DNA of 64,000 nt from Pardosa pseudoannulata (GCA_032207245.1 CM063510.1:155467096-155531095), one strand, 5' to 3'. Shown: positions 1 to 12,345, counted from the first letter of the stretch. Notes: generated by a model not told the origin, from the letters alone. Made by a program: numbers and translations.

Positions 1-1145
1 CACCAATCACAACAGCTATAAAGCTGCTGCTGACCTTCGAGAGTTCCTTCATGGTCCGATTGTAAATTTATCAAACCCGGTAAGGTGCAAACTGTACAAA
101 GGTAATCTTGAAATTAACAGGAATAACTGAAGACCCAGATCACTAGGGCACCTCGGGCTCATGACCCCATATATACCTAAAGGAGGTATACTCCTGTGGC
201 AAATTTTATAAACTGTTCGTGGCCAACCGTGATAAAAGCCTACCGTGCATGTCAAAAGGGCACTATCCAAAATCAGCGACGAGGAAAACATGGTGCACCA
301 CAAGCCATAGATGATAGAAGTGAATGACGGCTGTGGAGATGCATTCGAAACGTTCAATTGTTGAGCAACTGACAGCCCAGATGAACCAAGGGGCTACTAA
401 CAGTGTTTCCACAACGACAGTTCAGAGAACGTTGTTGCGTATGAGCCTCCGCATGGTTAATGCACCTATGCTGACTGCTGACGAAGGCTGAAATTTGCGC
501 ATCATTACCGCAACTGGACTTCCATTGAGTGGAGACAGGTAGCTTTTTCCCATAAATCGCGTTTTATGTTCCATCGGACAGATGTACGTTGTTGTCGTAT
601 ACAGCGGAAACGTCTGAAAGCAAACACCCTACAACAATTGTTGGAGGAGGGAGCATTGCAGTTTTGGGAATGTTTTTATGGAATTCTCTGCATTTATCCA
701 TCATTGTGGGAGGCACGATGGATTAACACAAGTATGTATCTATCCTAGCGGACCATGTTCATCCCTACATGCGAATTGATTTTCCTCAGAATAACTGCAT
801 CTACTAGCAGGACAATGCGATGTGTCATAAAGCTCGAAGTATACGTACGTGGTTCGAAGAGCCCCAGGATGAGTTTAATATACTCCCTTAACCAGCAAAT
901 TGCCTGAACTTGTATTCAATCAATAATCTGTCAGATTTTCGGTTAGGTTGTCCGCACCATGGATCCTCCCTCGCGTAATTTAGCTCAGCTGTCCATGGCA
1001 CTGGAGTCGGCATGAGTCAACATCCTAGTAAACACTTTCAGGAATATAATTGACTCTCCTGCACATCTGTCAGCGATCCACTGAGCGAAAGGTGGTTATT
1101 CTGGATTTTAACACGTGGTCACATTAATGTAACTGGACTGTGTAG
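1..1145 (+). pseudogene. Decayed Tc1-like transposase (fragment at window edge)
   Basis: In shifting plus-strand frames the stretch reads as a Tc1-like transposase of the cut-and-paste type. Around 355-455 it encodes an EQLTAQMNQGAT...STTTVQRTLLRMSLR segment, typical of the second helix-turn-helix region. Around 745-890 it reads DHVHPYM, then QDNAMCHKARS and TWFEE.QDEFNILP, which match the catalytic-core segment around the second Asp. The C-terminal SLA..SALES and SERW-like remnants follow up to about 1140. Stops and frameshifts interrupt every frame, so no product is expected. The left end is cut off by the window and I found no clear right inverted repeat, so the limits are approximate. The longest open frames here are on both strands and are chance products of decay. 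Confidence 0.75.
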
Positions 1146-2235
1146 AAATGAAAACACGTGCACATGACGTCAGGTGCAGCAAAAGTTGCAGCTCCATTTC
1201 CTCGCTACAAAATATTTGAATTACCTACGGATTGTGCTTGTTATTCTTTTAATTTTGTCAATTATCTGAAAATGGTAACAAGCTGTTGTGCGTATTGCTG
1301 TTCTAAGCATTTCAAAAAAGGCGAATATATTGAATTTTATTGATTTTCTAAAGATTCTACATCGCGAATGATATGGATAAAAGCTTTAAAAAGGCGAAAT
1401 TGGACTCCAAGTTCTTCGAGAATTAGCGGCAAACATTTTTAGAATGGTAATAAAACGTTAACCTTACTGTAATGTAATAGATTATATAAAATTATTATGC
1501 TAAGAATTTTTTTTATTATTACTACTTTTTTTTTTCTTTTTTTTTTTTTTTCAGATTCTTAATGTATTTTCTATGTTTTTGTGAGAAGTACTGTACCTAT
1601 AAATGTAATTATTTTTTGCACTTAAAATGATCAGGTTTTGCACATTTTTATTAGATTCTTATTTATGTAATAACTTATTGTGCCAGTTAACATAAAGTAG
1701 TTATACTTTGATTATGATACTTAATAGCACTGTGTAAAGTCTTTAATTTTTTTAAAAATATGTACATTTGTAAATGCTAAAAATCTATTTTGAATTACTT
1801 GGCCAGTTTCTGATGTTTCCTTTCCCTTCCCTTAAATAAAATTTAGTTTTGTTGTATACCAGATCCATATCCAGGCTCATAAGATACATTGAAAACAAGC
1901 AATATTTTGCCTACGAAAAGCTGAGTTGTATTCAGCACTCGTATGTTTTTACAAACATGCACTTTCTCTATAGGCTTGTCAAATATATAGCTCTCTCACT
2001 GAAGACTGGAGCTAAAATTTATCAAAATCTCAAGTGTTTGGAAAATTCAATAAAAAAATTGATTGGCAAATTATTAAACATCCTTTTTCGTATACTTCAA
2101 ATATGTTACCAATTAAAAAAGTATATTTTACGTGAAATTTACCTAACATTTCATATGAATTCTTTAAAAAAAAAGTCTTTTTTTAACTTGATTCTGATTA
2201 CTAAACTTTTCTAGGTTCCCGAACTACAGATTTTG
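1146..2235. other. AT-rich intergenic DNA
   Basis: No gene or recognisable repeat was found between the Tc1 remnant and the repeat at 2236. It contains a T-rich stretch around 1508-1552. The open frame at 1849-2214 (121 codons) is Lys/Ile/Leu-rich with no recognisable domain, and I take it as a chance product of base composition. Confidence 0.5.
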
Positions 2236-2462
2236 TCATATACTATCTGTGCCCGGCCACGCGTTGCTGTGGCTCAGTGTAGTTAAACGGAAAGGAAAGA
2301 AAAAAATCGCATGTCTTTGATATGTTTAATTTAATAACTGCATCTGGTAAGATTTCACTGCTTTCATTCCTCGGTGCTAGGAACTGTAACACCGAGCCTA
2401 ACACATAGCAGCCAATGAAATTTCTAGGAGACACACAGAGATTTTAAACTTTATATATAAAC
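2236..2462 (+). repeat. Interspersed repeat fragment, CTATCTGTGCCCGGC type
   Basis: The segment opens with CTATCTGTGCCCGGCCACGC and closes with TTTATATATAAACG. It is clearly less AT-rich than its surroundings. The same opening formula (ACTAG followed shortly by CCCG) occurs at 11496 and 27480, so this is one member of a dispersed family. From memory, arthropod genomes carry many non-LTR-related repeats with this start. I cannot assign a clade from the sequence alone. Confidence 0.5.
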
Positions 2463-2883
2463 GTGGTGGATAAAAACGTACCCGGACTCTTGTACAACGT
2501 TGTGCTAACATTTGAAGCCAATCGGTGCAATATTTCTAGAGATTTAGAGTTAGGAACAAACATCTACATTTTTATTTATATAGATCTGAGGAAAAGTTTC
2601 GGCTTTCTTGCGTTTCTTACTCCAAACGAGCTGAAGGTTATAAGATCTTCTAAAATTAATGAGTTGTCCTTGAAGTAGTGCTTTTTTATCACTGCTAGGT
2701 ACTCCATAAAAACCAGCTACCTTGACCTTAACTTGTCCTTGAGTAGTTAGCTATCAGTAGTAGAACAAAAGGATTATACTGCCTAACCCAAGTTACTGGG
2801 AAGTAAAAACCTCCATACCAGTCAGAATGCGCCCAAACCGTTTTATTCCTGAATATGCAATTTAAAAAACGTTATTAGAAAGT

Positions 2884-2915
2884 TAATAGAGGGTCTAAGA
2901 CTAGACCCTCTATTA
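2884..2915. repeat. Perfect 14-bp hairpin with 4-nt loop
   Basis: TAATAGAGGGTCTA (2884-2897) is followed by AGAC and then its exact reverse complement (2902-2915). The arms contain GC pairs in an otherwise AT-rich stretch, so the hairpin is unlikely to be only base composition. There is no gene on either side, so the role is unknown; it could be a transposon terminus. Confidence 0.6.
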
Positions 2916-3421
2916 TCTTCAAGTTTTATTGTTCTCATTTTAGACAGAAAATGTTTTTCTCCCTTTTAGTGTACTTTAAATTAAACGCTTACTTTAAAAT
3001 ACAATAATTAATTTCTCCATTTGTTTCAGTGTTCGATAAATTTCTAATCAATTTTCATTGTTTTTTTTTAGAAATTATACATTAAAGAACAACTTAGATT
3101 TTATCTATGTATTCATACTAATGCTTATTTTATTGTAGAATTGTACGAAAAACAAGTTTTCATTGTGTCAAATTGCTTAACCATTCGAAGTTTACATGAA
3201 CTTAAAATATACTAATTATAAAATCTAATCTAGACTTTCGTATGGATCTAATCATTGTGGCTCTTAGATTTCAATGTCTTTGTTAATAAATAATTAAAAA
3301 TAAAAGAAACAGTGGGAAGAAAGCTTATAAAGCCAGTTGAAAAAAAAATGGTCAAAAAACTTAAAATACACTTCGAAGTTTGAGTTCTTCATACTTTAAG
3401 TGGTGGAAATAAATTCTCTGT

Positions 3422-3427
<6 letters not shown>

Positions 3428-3459
<32 letters not shown>
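3428..3459. repeat. (TA)n microsatellite
   Basis: About 16 uninterrupted TA units. Confidence 0.95.
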
Positions 3460-3463
<4 letters not shown>

Positions 3464-4389
3464 CTTTATGTAAGAAGTGATACAATCCGTAGTTTGTATG
3501 GATGTCCCTGGCCACAAAAATATTTTATGCTTTCTATCCCTAAACTCTCTTGTTTGTGCTATGAACTCACGAATCCACCCTTCTAACTCTGTACTCTTTT
3601 ATGTGTTTATTTTTCTCTCCTTGTCATTTTTGTGCTTACTGACAGAAGCCTCCGGATTGACGCGCTAGGCCCATATGGTCCAGTTGCATCACCACCTTTG
3701 ATGCCTTTGATACAATCCCGTTTATTGATTTTGGTTTTCAGAATTATGTCTGAGATTGTAAATTTTTAAGTTACACTCCGGAGGTTAAAATGCGTAAACT
3801 GGTTTCAAGACCCATGTATTGCATTTTTTAATAAAAATCAAGAGAGCCATTAATATGAATTTGGAGCCATTTTTGAAACGCATATATTACTTGAACATTA
3901 ATTAGTTCAATTATATATTTTCTGTGCAGCTGTTCGCTACTCGAATATATTAATTTAGCACATATATACTCAGGTCCGGATTTTCTGTCTTGTTTTTCTT
4001 TGCCTTCCCTTAATTTTAAATTAGTTATATATTTTCACAAATATAATCAATATTTATTACAGAGGCATATGACAGAATATTTTTTGCAGAATGATTTTGT
4101 CAAGATTATATAATGTTTTCATCTCTAACTTATTATTGTTTTACAGCTTTGGTTAGCAGAAAGCGAAAAGAATATTTTGCTTTTTCACTTTTAAAATTCT
4201 TTTAAATAGTTTAATAAAATAATTTAGAAATGAAAATATTATATTATGTGTTTTTATCTGGAGCAGTTCCAAAATCAAAAATTAGTAATATACTGTTTAG
4301 GAATTTTAACAACACCAGATCTAGTTTTTGAGATTTACCTCAGTATTTATTTATTTCTAATTAAATGAAAGCGACTCTAAACAACAGGG

Positions 4390-5180
4390 AGAAGGACAGC
4401 GCATTTTTATTTACCCCGTTAATCAAAACATGTTTCCACGTTAGCATTGTAGACTTCTGGAGCGGATTTACTTCAAGGTGAGTAGTTTGATCGAAAGTAG
4501 TTACCATGTTAAAAATGTCTGATGAAAATAATATATTGTTGTTTTATTTTTATATCTTTTGTGTTTAAGTAGAAAATAAAATCAACCAATCACCGTAAAG
4601 GAAAAACCGTCCAAAGCGCCATTTAAATAAGCGCTAAGCCTAACAATTAAATTATTTTATTAATATGTAAAGTTAAATTAATTTTAAATTGTTTAGCGTT
4701 TTCGAAAAAGTTTTAATTTTGTCCGAATAAGTATGAATTTCGTCGCTTTTTCTAAAAAAATGTGAAAAAACTAAAAACTGGCATTCGCTCGTCCGAGCAA
4801 GCGAACCTACTAGTTTTTTCAAAGCGTTTTTTTTACTCATCTGATGGCTTTTATCGATATGGAGTTATAGGGTGCCATTGGTTTTGTTTATGTGTAGTGG
4901 CTGTTATTTTTGTTCATTATGTGACAGAAACGTTTGTAAATAGTGTTTTCAAACTGTTTTTGGATGCATTGGCACATTTTTTTGACATTGCAGTGGAAAA
5001 AAAAAACTTATTATCTTTGATGAAATTTTTTGAGTATTAGCATCTTCTCGCCCATTGTTTATTGTGTGTCGCGGATTTCGCGAAAAAAGCTTTGTGTGTT
5101 TTAATGTGTTCCTGTTTGTCAACGTACTCTTGTTATTGGTTTATTATTCCTAAAATACAACAAATACGAAGAAATTTACG
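4390..5180 (+). promoter_or_regulatory. Probable promoter and 5' UTR region of the zinc-finger gene
   Basis: The 790 bases before the zinc-finger start codon carry more CpG (for example around 4684-4800 and 5050-5090) than the intergenic DNA further left. They contain short open frames that encode nothing recognisable. This is where a promoter and 5' leader would be expected, but I see no unambiguous TATA box or initiator. It is inferred from position and base composition only. Confidence 0.35.
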
Positions 5181-8100
5181 ATGGAACATAATTTTTTACC
5201 TGCGGATTTACCAACCCAAGTACCTAGCTTGGCTGCCGCTATTGCGATGAGCTCATGTGCTTACGCATATAGCATTTTCAGTGATCATCCTATGATGGAA
5301 AAACCCCCTATGCTCTCTATTCCAAGTAGTACAGCACGCACAGAAGGTGAAGTTCCAAACCAAAATTCATATTTAACTACTGCTCCATCTAATGGCAACA
5401 TTACTCGTGTTAATCAAGGATCTAATACAGGCCCATCTGAAAGAGAAGAAAATAAAAAAGCGAAAATATTTCCCTGCGAAGTTTGCGGGAAAAAGTTTTC
5501 GCAGAAGGGAAATTTGAAAAATCACATGTTTTGTCACTCTAAAATCAAGCCATTTAACTGTGAAGTTTGTGGTAAGGGATTTACCCAGAAATCAACAATG
5601 GACTATCATAGAAGTATTCATCAAGGCCTAAAACCATTCAGCTGTGAATTATGTGGGAAAAGTTTTACACAAAAAGGTAATCTTAAAACTCATCTCATTT
5701 CTCACTCTGGTACTAAACCTTATTCATGTGAAATATGTGGTCGAGGTTTTGCCCAAAGGGGCAACATGAAAACACATTTGAGAACTCATTACGGTGAAAA
5801 GCCTTTTGAATGTGAAGTTTGTGGTAAACGCTTCACTTTGAAAGGCAATTTAAATACTCATATCCTATCTCATAAAGGCATTAAGCCTTTCTCATGTGAA
5901 ATCTGTGGGAAAACATTTGCTCAAAAGCTGAGTATGGAGTATCACATGAATAGTCATACTGGCAATAAGCCTTATAAGTGTGCTGTCTGTGGGAAGTGTT
6001 TTACCCAGAAAGGTAATATGAAGACCCATATGAGGTCTCATAGTGGAGAAAAACACCATGCTTGTCAGATATGTGGTAAATGTTTTACACAGAAAGGGAA
6101 TATGAAAACTCACATGAAATTAAAATTGATAACTTATTATCAATAACATTTTATTCCAGTTGATTTTTGTTTCAATTTCCTTAACAGCAGCTTGTTTAAA
6201 TTACTTTTACTTTTTAATTTTGTTTTTTGTATTTCTATCATTTTATCATAAATGAGATCTATTAAAAATGAATGATATCTCATATCAGCAGTGAATCATA
6301 TCAGATCATCTTAATCAGAAAGGTAATATGAAGACCCATATGAGGTCTCATAGTGGAGAAAAACACCATGCTTGTCAGATATGTGGTAAATGTTTTACAC
6401 AGAAAGGGAATATGAAAACTCACATGAAATTACATTGCCGTCCACCAGATGTTGATAAGCCTTATCAGTGTGGCATTTGTTGTAAATCATTTGTTACAAG
6501 GTCCAGTCTTGAATGTCATATGGCTAATCACGTTAACAGAGGAATCACAGGGCCAAATAAAACGACTGTAGGTACTGCTACTCCTCTTTCTGTAAATAGG
6601 CGAGGAAGACCTCCAAATGATCTTTCTATCAAGCAGCTAAATGAACATTTGGCTAAGCAGGCTAATGATCTTTCTATGAGGCAAATGAATGAGAATATCT
6701 ATAAACAAGAAAACAGTGATCATAGCAACAATAAGCAGATCAGTGATCATGCAGTAAGACAGATGAATGAGAGCATAATGTGTAAATCAGAAAATCCGGT
6801 ATCTCTTCGGACAATAAACGATCATTTAATCAAAGCTGGTAATTCATCGTTTGTGAAGCCAAACGATCCATTTGTAAAGCAAGGGACTGAATTATTAGGT
6901 AGAGCACTCAATGACCATTTTGGCAGATCTGGAAATGAAGCCTTGTACAGATCTTTACATGAACACATGGGCAGACCGGGCCATGACTTGTTTAGCAGGT
7001 CACTAAATGGTCATCTTGGGAGGTTAGGTAATGATAACATTAGTAGGCATGTTAATGAGCAATTAGAACGATCTCTAAGTGGTCAGTTAGGCAGATTAAG
7101 TAACAATTATTTAGGTGGACCAAATGGAGATCCAATGGCAAGATTAAACAATGAACAAATTTTAAGACAGAATGAACACATGAGACGGCATGTAAATGAA
7201 CAAATGTTAAGGCCTAACAATGAACATATGGGCCGGGCAAGTGCTGATCACTTGAGACCTGCTAATGATCATATGGGTAGACCTAACAATGAGCATATTG
7301 GCAGGCCCAGTAATGAGCAGTTAGGAAGATCTGGTGCTGAGCATCTGGGAAGACCTAGTAGTGATCATTTAGGAAGGCCAAACAGTGAGCACATCAGTCG
7401 ACCTAATGATCTTTTGGTAAGACATAACAATGACCACATAGTCAGACAAATAAATGACCATTTAGCTAGGCAAAATGAATTAGGTAGACAGAGTGCTGAT
7501 CATCTGGTTAGGACGGATAGTGATCATTTGAGTAGGTCTAGTGCCGAACATTTAGGAAGGCCTTCCCATATTGAAGATCACATAAGACCTGGAGATCATA
7601 TTGGACATCAGAATAATGATCATTTAAGACCCCCAAGTAACGAGCATTTAGGCAGCTTAAATAACGACCATATGAACGATATGAGTCGTCCTCCAAGTGA
7701 ACTAATGGTCCGATCAAGTAATGAACATCTAGTTCAGTCTAGTAATGATCATTTAGTGCGATCAAATGGAGAGCACTTGCCAAATAGTTTAACTTCAGAG
7801 CATATGGGAAGGCCTAATCATGAGCATATTAATAAGCCTAGTGAACTTATGGTTAGTCCAACTCATGACCACTTTGGGAATGCCCGAAGTGAACATTTTG
7901 ATCATGTTAATAATGATCACATAGAATCTGCAACTAGTGAGCACATGGGAACTGTTACTAAAGATCACTTTCCTAGATTGAGTCCTGATCATCATAACAG
8001 AAATGAACTTCTAAACAGTCCACATAACGAGCATTTAGTTAGACCTGGTAGTGCACATTTGGGAATGGCTGATACAGAGCCCGTGTGCAGTAATGGCAGC

Positions 8101-8229
8101 GATCCATTAGATAGGCCATCAAGGAATCCATCAGTAGATCCATCAGTAGGGGAAAACTTACAGGAAACTGAAAGTAAAATATTGAGACCCCAGGAAAATG
8201 ACCTTCCTGTACAGCTAACTCAGAATTGA
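5181..8229 (+). CDS. C2H2 zinc-finger protein with His-rich octapeptide repeat tail (split frame)
   Basis: A probable nuclear DNA-binding protein. The ATG at 5181 opens a frame with a ~95-residue leader, then tandem C2H2 fingers (pattern C-x2-C-x12-H-x3-H, TGEKP-like linkers) starting near residue 99. The unspliced frame stops at 6146 after 321 residues, inside finger 8, which lacks its last His. A second frame runs to 8229. It repeats fingers 7-8 in part, adds finger 9 (YQCGICCKSF...), then an AT-hook-like RRGRPP, then ~500 residues of repeats of the form [SNA]-[DE]-H-[LMI]-G-R-P-[SN]. Removing 6013-6322 as a GT-AG intron joins GGT to GGT in frame and gives nine complete fingers and 912 residues. 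The short 321-residue product could be an intron-retained form. I cannot name an orthologue. Its neighbour PPIL2 lies 10 kb away on the opposite strand and looks unrelated in function. Confidence 0.8.
6006..6122 (+). repeat. 117-bp direct repeat, copy 1 (within zinc-finger coding sequence)
   Basis: Identical base for base to 6316-6432. It encodes the end of finger 7 and most of finger 8. The two copies are offset by 310 bp. Copy 1 is followed by non-coding sequence after finger 8 loses its last His codon. Confidence 0.95.
6013..6322 (+). other. Predicted 310-nt intron created within a duplicated exon segment
   Basis: A donor AAAG|GTAATATG lies at 6012/6013 in repeat copy 1. The same bases in copy 2 supply an acceptor AAAG| at 6322. 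Because donor and acceptor come from the same AGGT in two identical copies, splicing restores exactly one copy, in frame with 5181 and with the frame ending at 8229. Bases 6123-6315 are AT-rich and non-coding. The pyrimidine tract before the acceptor is weak, and a better-looking acceptor (AATCAG|, 6318) would shift the frame by 4 nt. The prediction rests on frame restoration; no transcript has been seen. Confidence 0.55.
6316..6432 (+). repeat. 117-bp direct repeat, copy 2
   Basis: Exact second copy of 6006-6122. Here finger 8 continues correctly to its last His (THMKLH) and into finger 9, so this copy sits in the ancestral downstream context. Confidence 0.95.
6600..8130 (+). repeat. Degenerate 24-bp coding minisatellite (octapeptide repeat)
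   Basis: The coding sequence has an eight-codon period with consensus [S/N/A]-[D/E]-H-[L/M/I]-G-R-P-[S/N]. It is clearest at 7200-7640, where His recurs every eight residues. Units have diverged at the base level, but the His, Arg and Asn/Ser positions persist, which suggests the protein repeat is under selection rather than being a young satellite. Confidence 0.8.
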
Positions 8230-9630
8230 CTTCAGTACAAGTGTTTCATGTTAGACTGCTTTGTATTTTAATGCTTCAATTTACATTAGAAGTCTGCTTC
8301 CAGCTACAAATCTTATTACTTCTACTATTCTGTATTGTGCTTATGAAACCTTTTGAATTCTTAATTTGGAACTAAAGTAACTGAACGGATGCAAAAACCA
8401 TCGCCACTACACATAGCACCAAGAGCCACGAGGACATATATATAACATAGCCATTTAAAAAATTTTATTTCTGTCATTCAAATACAGTTTTTTATACAGA
8501 GCTTATCACACTAGAAAAAAATGTTATGCAATAATTCATAAGCATCATATATTATTTTACTTATACCTCTATGCTGAGGTTAATAGTTAGAGTTCCAAGA
8601 CTATTCATGGGTATCAGTGTACCAGTTGCATTTTATAGCTTAGATTGTGTATTTAAAAAATTGGTTATCTCAGATTCAGAATGTATTGTTTCCTATATAC
8701 TTGAGTTTGAATCTGACATAACTAATATCTGTGTCCCACCTTCATGTATATGTATAATACAGATTATCATGCAGGCACAGAATGGCTCAAGCAAAAAAAG
8801 CTCCAACAAAGGACTGCATCTGTTTCTGAAGCAGCTCTGGTATATTTAGAGAGAATTCAGTAGAATATCACATATTCAAAAATATTTTATTCATTTCTTA
8901 ACTTTTATATAGTACATGATTTCTATGCATTTCTTTTAATATGAGTACATTTTTAAAAAAATTATTTCAATCATTTCTGATTTATAAATTTTATTTGGAA
9001 GAAATTAAGCATGTTTGTAAATACTTCATAATTATGATATTCATGCTTGGTTTTAAATGTTATGAATCTTTTATCAACACAATTAAGAATTTGTAAATTA
9101 ATTATATTATGGAAATTTGAGTAGTTGATTTTCTACTGTATTTACTTTATATATCACTAATAATCAGTATCAGTGTTGTAAGTAAATGCGACTTCTCATA
9201 TGCAAAATGTAGTACAAAATATTTATTCTGAATCTAAATAGTTTCTCAGAAAGAAATTGTTAGAATTAGGTTTATGAACTTAATATATTATGCTGTTATG
9301 AATGGGTGTCCATAGAAGCTTCATTGCATTATCTCTGTTCTGTTTTGCGTACTTAAAATAGACATGCTTATTGTTTGTAATAAAAAAGATATGCATAACA
9401 TGCATGGCCTCTTCAAAACTTTTGAAATCATAATTATGATTAAAATTATTAAAAATACAATTCAAATTAATTGCTATTAATAGTGAATTATTGATTTTTT
9501 AATCTTAGTATTGATGATTGATATTTTGCTATATTTATATCTTGAATAAATTTATCTGGATAAAATAGCACATTAGAATACAATCAGCAGAAAAATAGAT
9601 TAAATAATTTTGTCTTATAAGAATTTTTAA
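8230..9630 (+). other. 3' UTR and downstream AT-rich DNA of the zinc-finger gene
   Basis: No further coding sequence is recognisable. The first AATAAA noted on the plus strand after the stop codon is at 9545-9550, so the 3' UTR could be as long as 1.3 kb. The 92-codon frame at 8571-8849 shows no recognisable motif and I take it as chance. Confidence 0.35.
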
Positions 9631-10197
9631 CATATTTTTTCTCTTAAGAATGGATTAGTTTTGTATTTAAATCATATTTAGAAGTCAAACATTAGAGTTA
9701 AAATTTGTTATACTGTGTACATAAGTATAGAATAGAATTTCTAATTTCCTTCAATATTTTTATGGTTTAAAGTTATTTAATATCCTTTATTTAAAAAATA
9801 AATATATCTACATGTTGCTTGACTTGTTTTTAAATTATATATATAATAGTATATACTTTTTATTGATTTATTTTTAAATATATAAATCCAAATAGATAAA
9901 GCCAATAGGCATATTATATTATTTTTTTTTCTCTTAAGAATGCATTAGTTTTGTATTTAAATCATATTTAGAAGTCATAATTAAAATTTATTATGTTGTG
10001 TACATAGGTATAGAATAGAATTTCTAATTCCTCCCTTTTTTTTAAATTTAATGTTATTTATTATCATTTATCTAAAAAATAAATATATCAACGTTGCTTG
10101 ACTTTTTTAACACACTATACATAGTAGTACATATTTTTATTGATTTATTTTAAAAATATATAAATTTAAACAGATAAAGCCAATAGGCTTGTTATAT
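9631..10197 (+). repeat. Tandem duplication, unit about 290 bp, two copies
   Basis: The motif CTCTTAAGAATG starts near 9641 and again at 9931. Both copies run through a shared stretch that ends with GATAAAGCCAATAGGC and then TTATATT. They differ by scattered substitutions and small indels. No coding capacity. Confidence 0.85.
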
Positions 10198-11489
10198 TCT
10201 ATAAGGGTACATTCTTATCACTTACCCTTTTAAGAAAGATATATACACACACACATTGTGTATATGTATAATTATATTAAAAGTTTGATCTTTTAGTTAT
10301 TGAGACTAAAATAATTGAAAATGTTGTTGTGATAGTAAAAATATTTTAATTAATAGATTAAATTAAATTTTCCTATTTAAAACTCTTATATACCTTTATA
10401 AGACTATAGAGATTATAATTTCTTTTCCTATTATATGTTATACTTTTTATTAGAAAATTGATTCGTATGTAGTTTATATATTGTTTCCCGAAATCATATT
10501 GACCATTTCTTTTATTTTTTCTTTGTTTCTTTATAATATTTGTAACCATAAATACTATCCATAATTTTGATAGCTGAATATAAAGTAAAAAAAAACTTTT
10601 GTCTCAGCTTGATTAGCCAATATTAATAATTTTTTTTATAATTAAATTTGCAAGATTTTTTTTTCTTTTTCTTATCTGTTCTCCAGAAAGCTTTAATTCT
10701 GTAAGGGTAACTAGAGATAAGTTCTATTAAAATTTTAGAAAATTTATAATCAGACTTAAACGAAAAATTTATGCACAATTAATAACATACTTATATCTAA
10801 TATCTCCCTGCCTTTTTTTGCTGGTAGGTTACTTAAGTTTTCATATGTGAGATAATTATAAATGGATTGTAGAAAAAAAGCAAAGGTAATCAGTAAGTTT
10901 GTTTCTTATTTCAGCTTAGATTTTACTGTCAATTCTCTGTATATACTAGTCATTTTCCTCAGGTATCACCCAGTAAAGTAAATAGCTCTCTGATAAAACT
11001 AAGCATCAAGATATTTATCATTTGATCAAGAATATATTTTAAGCTGAAACTTCAGTTTCAATAGATTTTGTGTTTTAGTTAGCATCATTGTTTTGAACAT
11101 AGAATGGTGTTTAAGCATTTCATTTTTTTAATTAATTCTTTTCATTTATTTTGTTATTGATCAAATAATGTAATACAGCTTATGCAATTCACTCCTATGC
11201 ATTTCACTCATTTATAAGAAAACTTCTATCAATGCAATATTATAAAATTGTTAACTTTATTCAACCTAAATTCATTAATTTGAAACTATCAATCATAATA
11301 ATCACCAATTCAATTTATAAGTACAGAGCTTAATCAGTTGTAGTTTAACATAAACCATAGGTGGGGATTTTACCATTAAGAGGCTACATTTCCGATAGGC
11401 AGTAATGAAGAAGGCTGTATATGTTGATACTAAAAAATCCAACTTTTATGAAATATTATAGTTTTTAACAGTTTTATCAGTTTATTATA
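10198..11489. other. AT-rich intergenic DNA
   Basis: I see no gene or recognisable repeat here beyond simple AT-rich sequence. Confidence 0.5.
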
Positions 11490-12145
11490 TAGGAACTAGC
11501 ATATAGCCCGTCATATGACAGTATCAGTAAAATTTTTAATTTTCCAAAATTGTAAAGTGCCTTATGAGGCAGGTAAAAAATGGATTGTTTTTTGGCTGAG
11601 AATTATCTTGCAACAAAAAATAATCGATTATTCAATTTAAAATTATCACATATGTACCTAATCTATTATTTAAGCCAAATATAAAAGAAAAACACTTACG
11701 TAATATCTAAGTTCAATGATAAAACGTATGAAAATAAGGCATAATTTAAATAAGTTAAAATAAGAAATGATTCAATGAGATGGTTAAAGGAATGACGTCA
11801 TAATGCTAGAAAATGTTATTTTTACCTATTTATTATGGCATAAATTGATAAATTTAATCGCTTGCTCTTAACCAGGGAAAATAGGAGTTGAAACAATGGC
11901 ATTAAAAGCTCGAAAAGAGGGGAAGGGGTGGATTTCGAACATTTTAAAGAAGGCAGTATTTTTTGCTGTGATATGAAGCATATTTATACCAATTTATTTT
12001 TGAATCGGATCTATAGTTTAGGAAAAGATAAACATTACTCTCTTTGAATTTTGCTATGGATGCCTCTATCCATTCCAGGTCCAACTGCTTCATAAAATCG
12101 AGGACAGACGTACAGATAACTTAGGCTATTATTATATAGGGGATA
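11490..12145 (+). repeat. Interspersed repeat, ACTAGCATATAGCCCG type
   Basis: It opens with GAACTAGCATATAGCCCG near 11491. It closes with GAGGACAGACGTACAGATAA and TATTATATAGGGGATA near 12140, a typical opening and closing formula of a dispersed arthropod repeat family. The interior has lost any reading frame. It is the longest of the three members noted (2236, 11490, 27480). Confidence 0.45.
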
Positions 12146-12345
12146 ATTTTAAAAAGTTCTTATTCAGTATAAAAATTTGCAACATAAATTATTTTTGCTT
12201 TCACATAAGGGTAATGACCTTTTATATAACATTAATTTTTAATTATTTTTTTACTAAACAACTACATATTTAAATACCACTTCAAATAAACTTAATAAGG
12301 TAGAATTATTTTTAAATAAATTTGTTACATTATAAAGAAAGAGAA

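Noticed and set aside
1849..2214. 121-codon plus-strand open frame
   Set aside because: It is Lys/Ile/Leu-rich with no motif, as expected by chance in AT-rich DNA.
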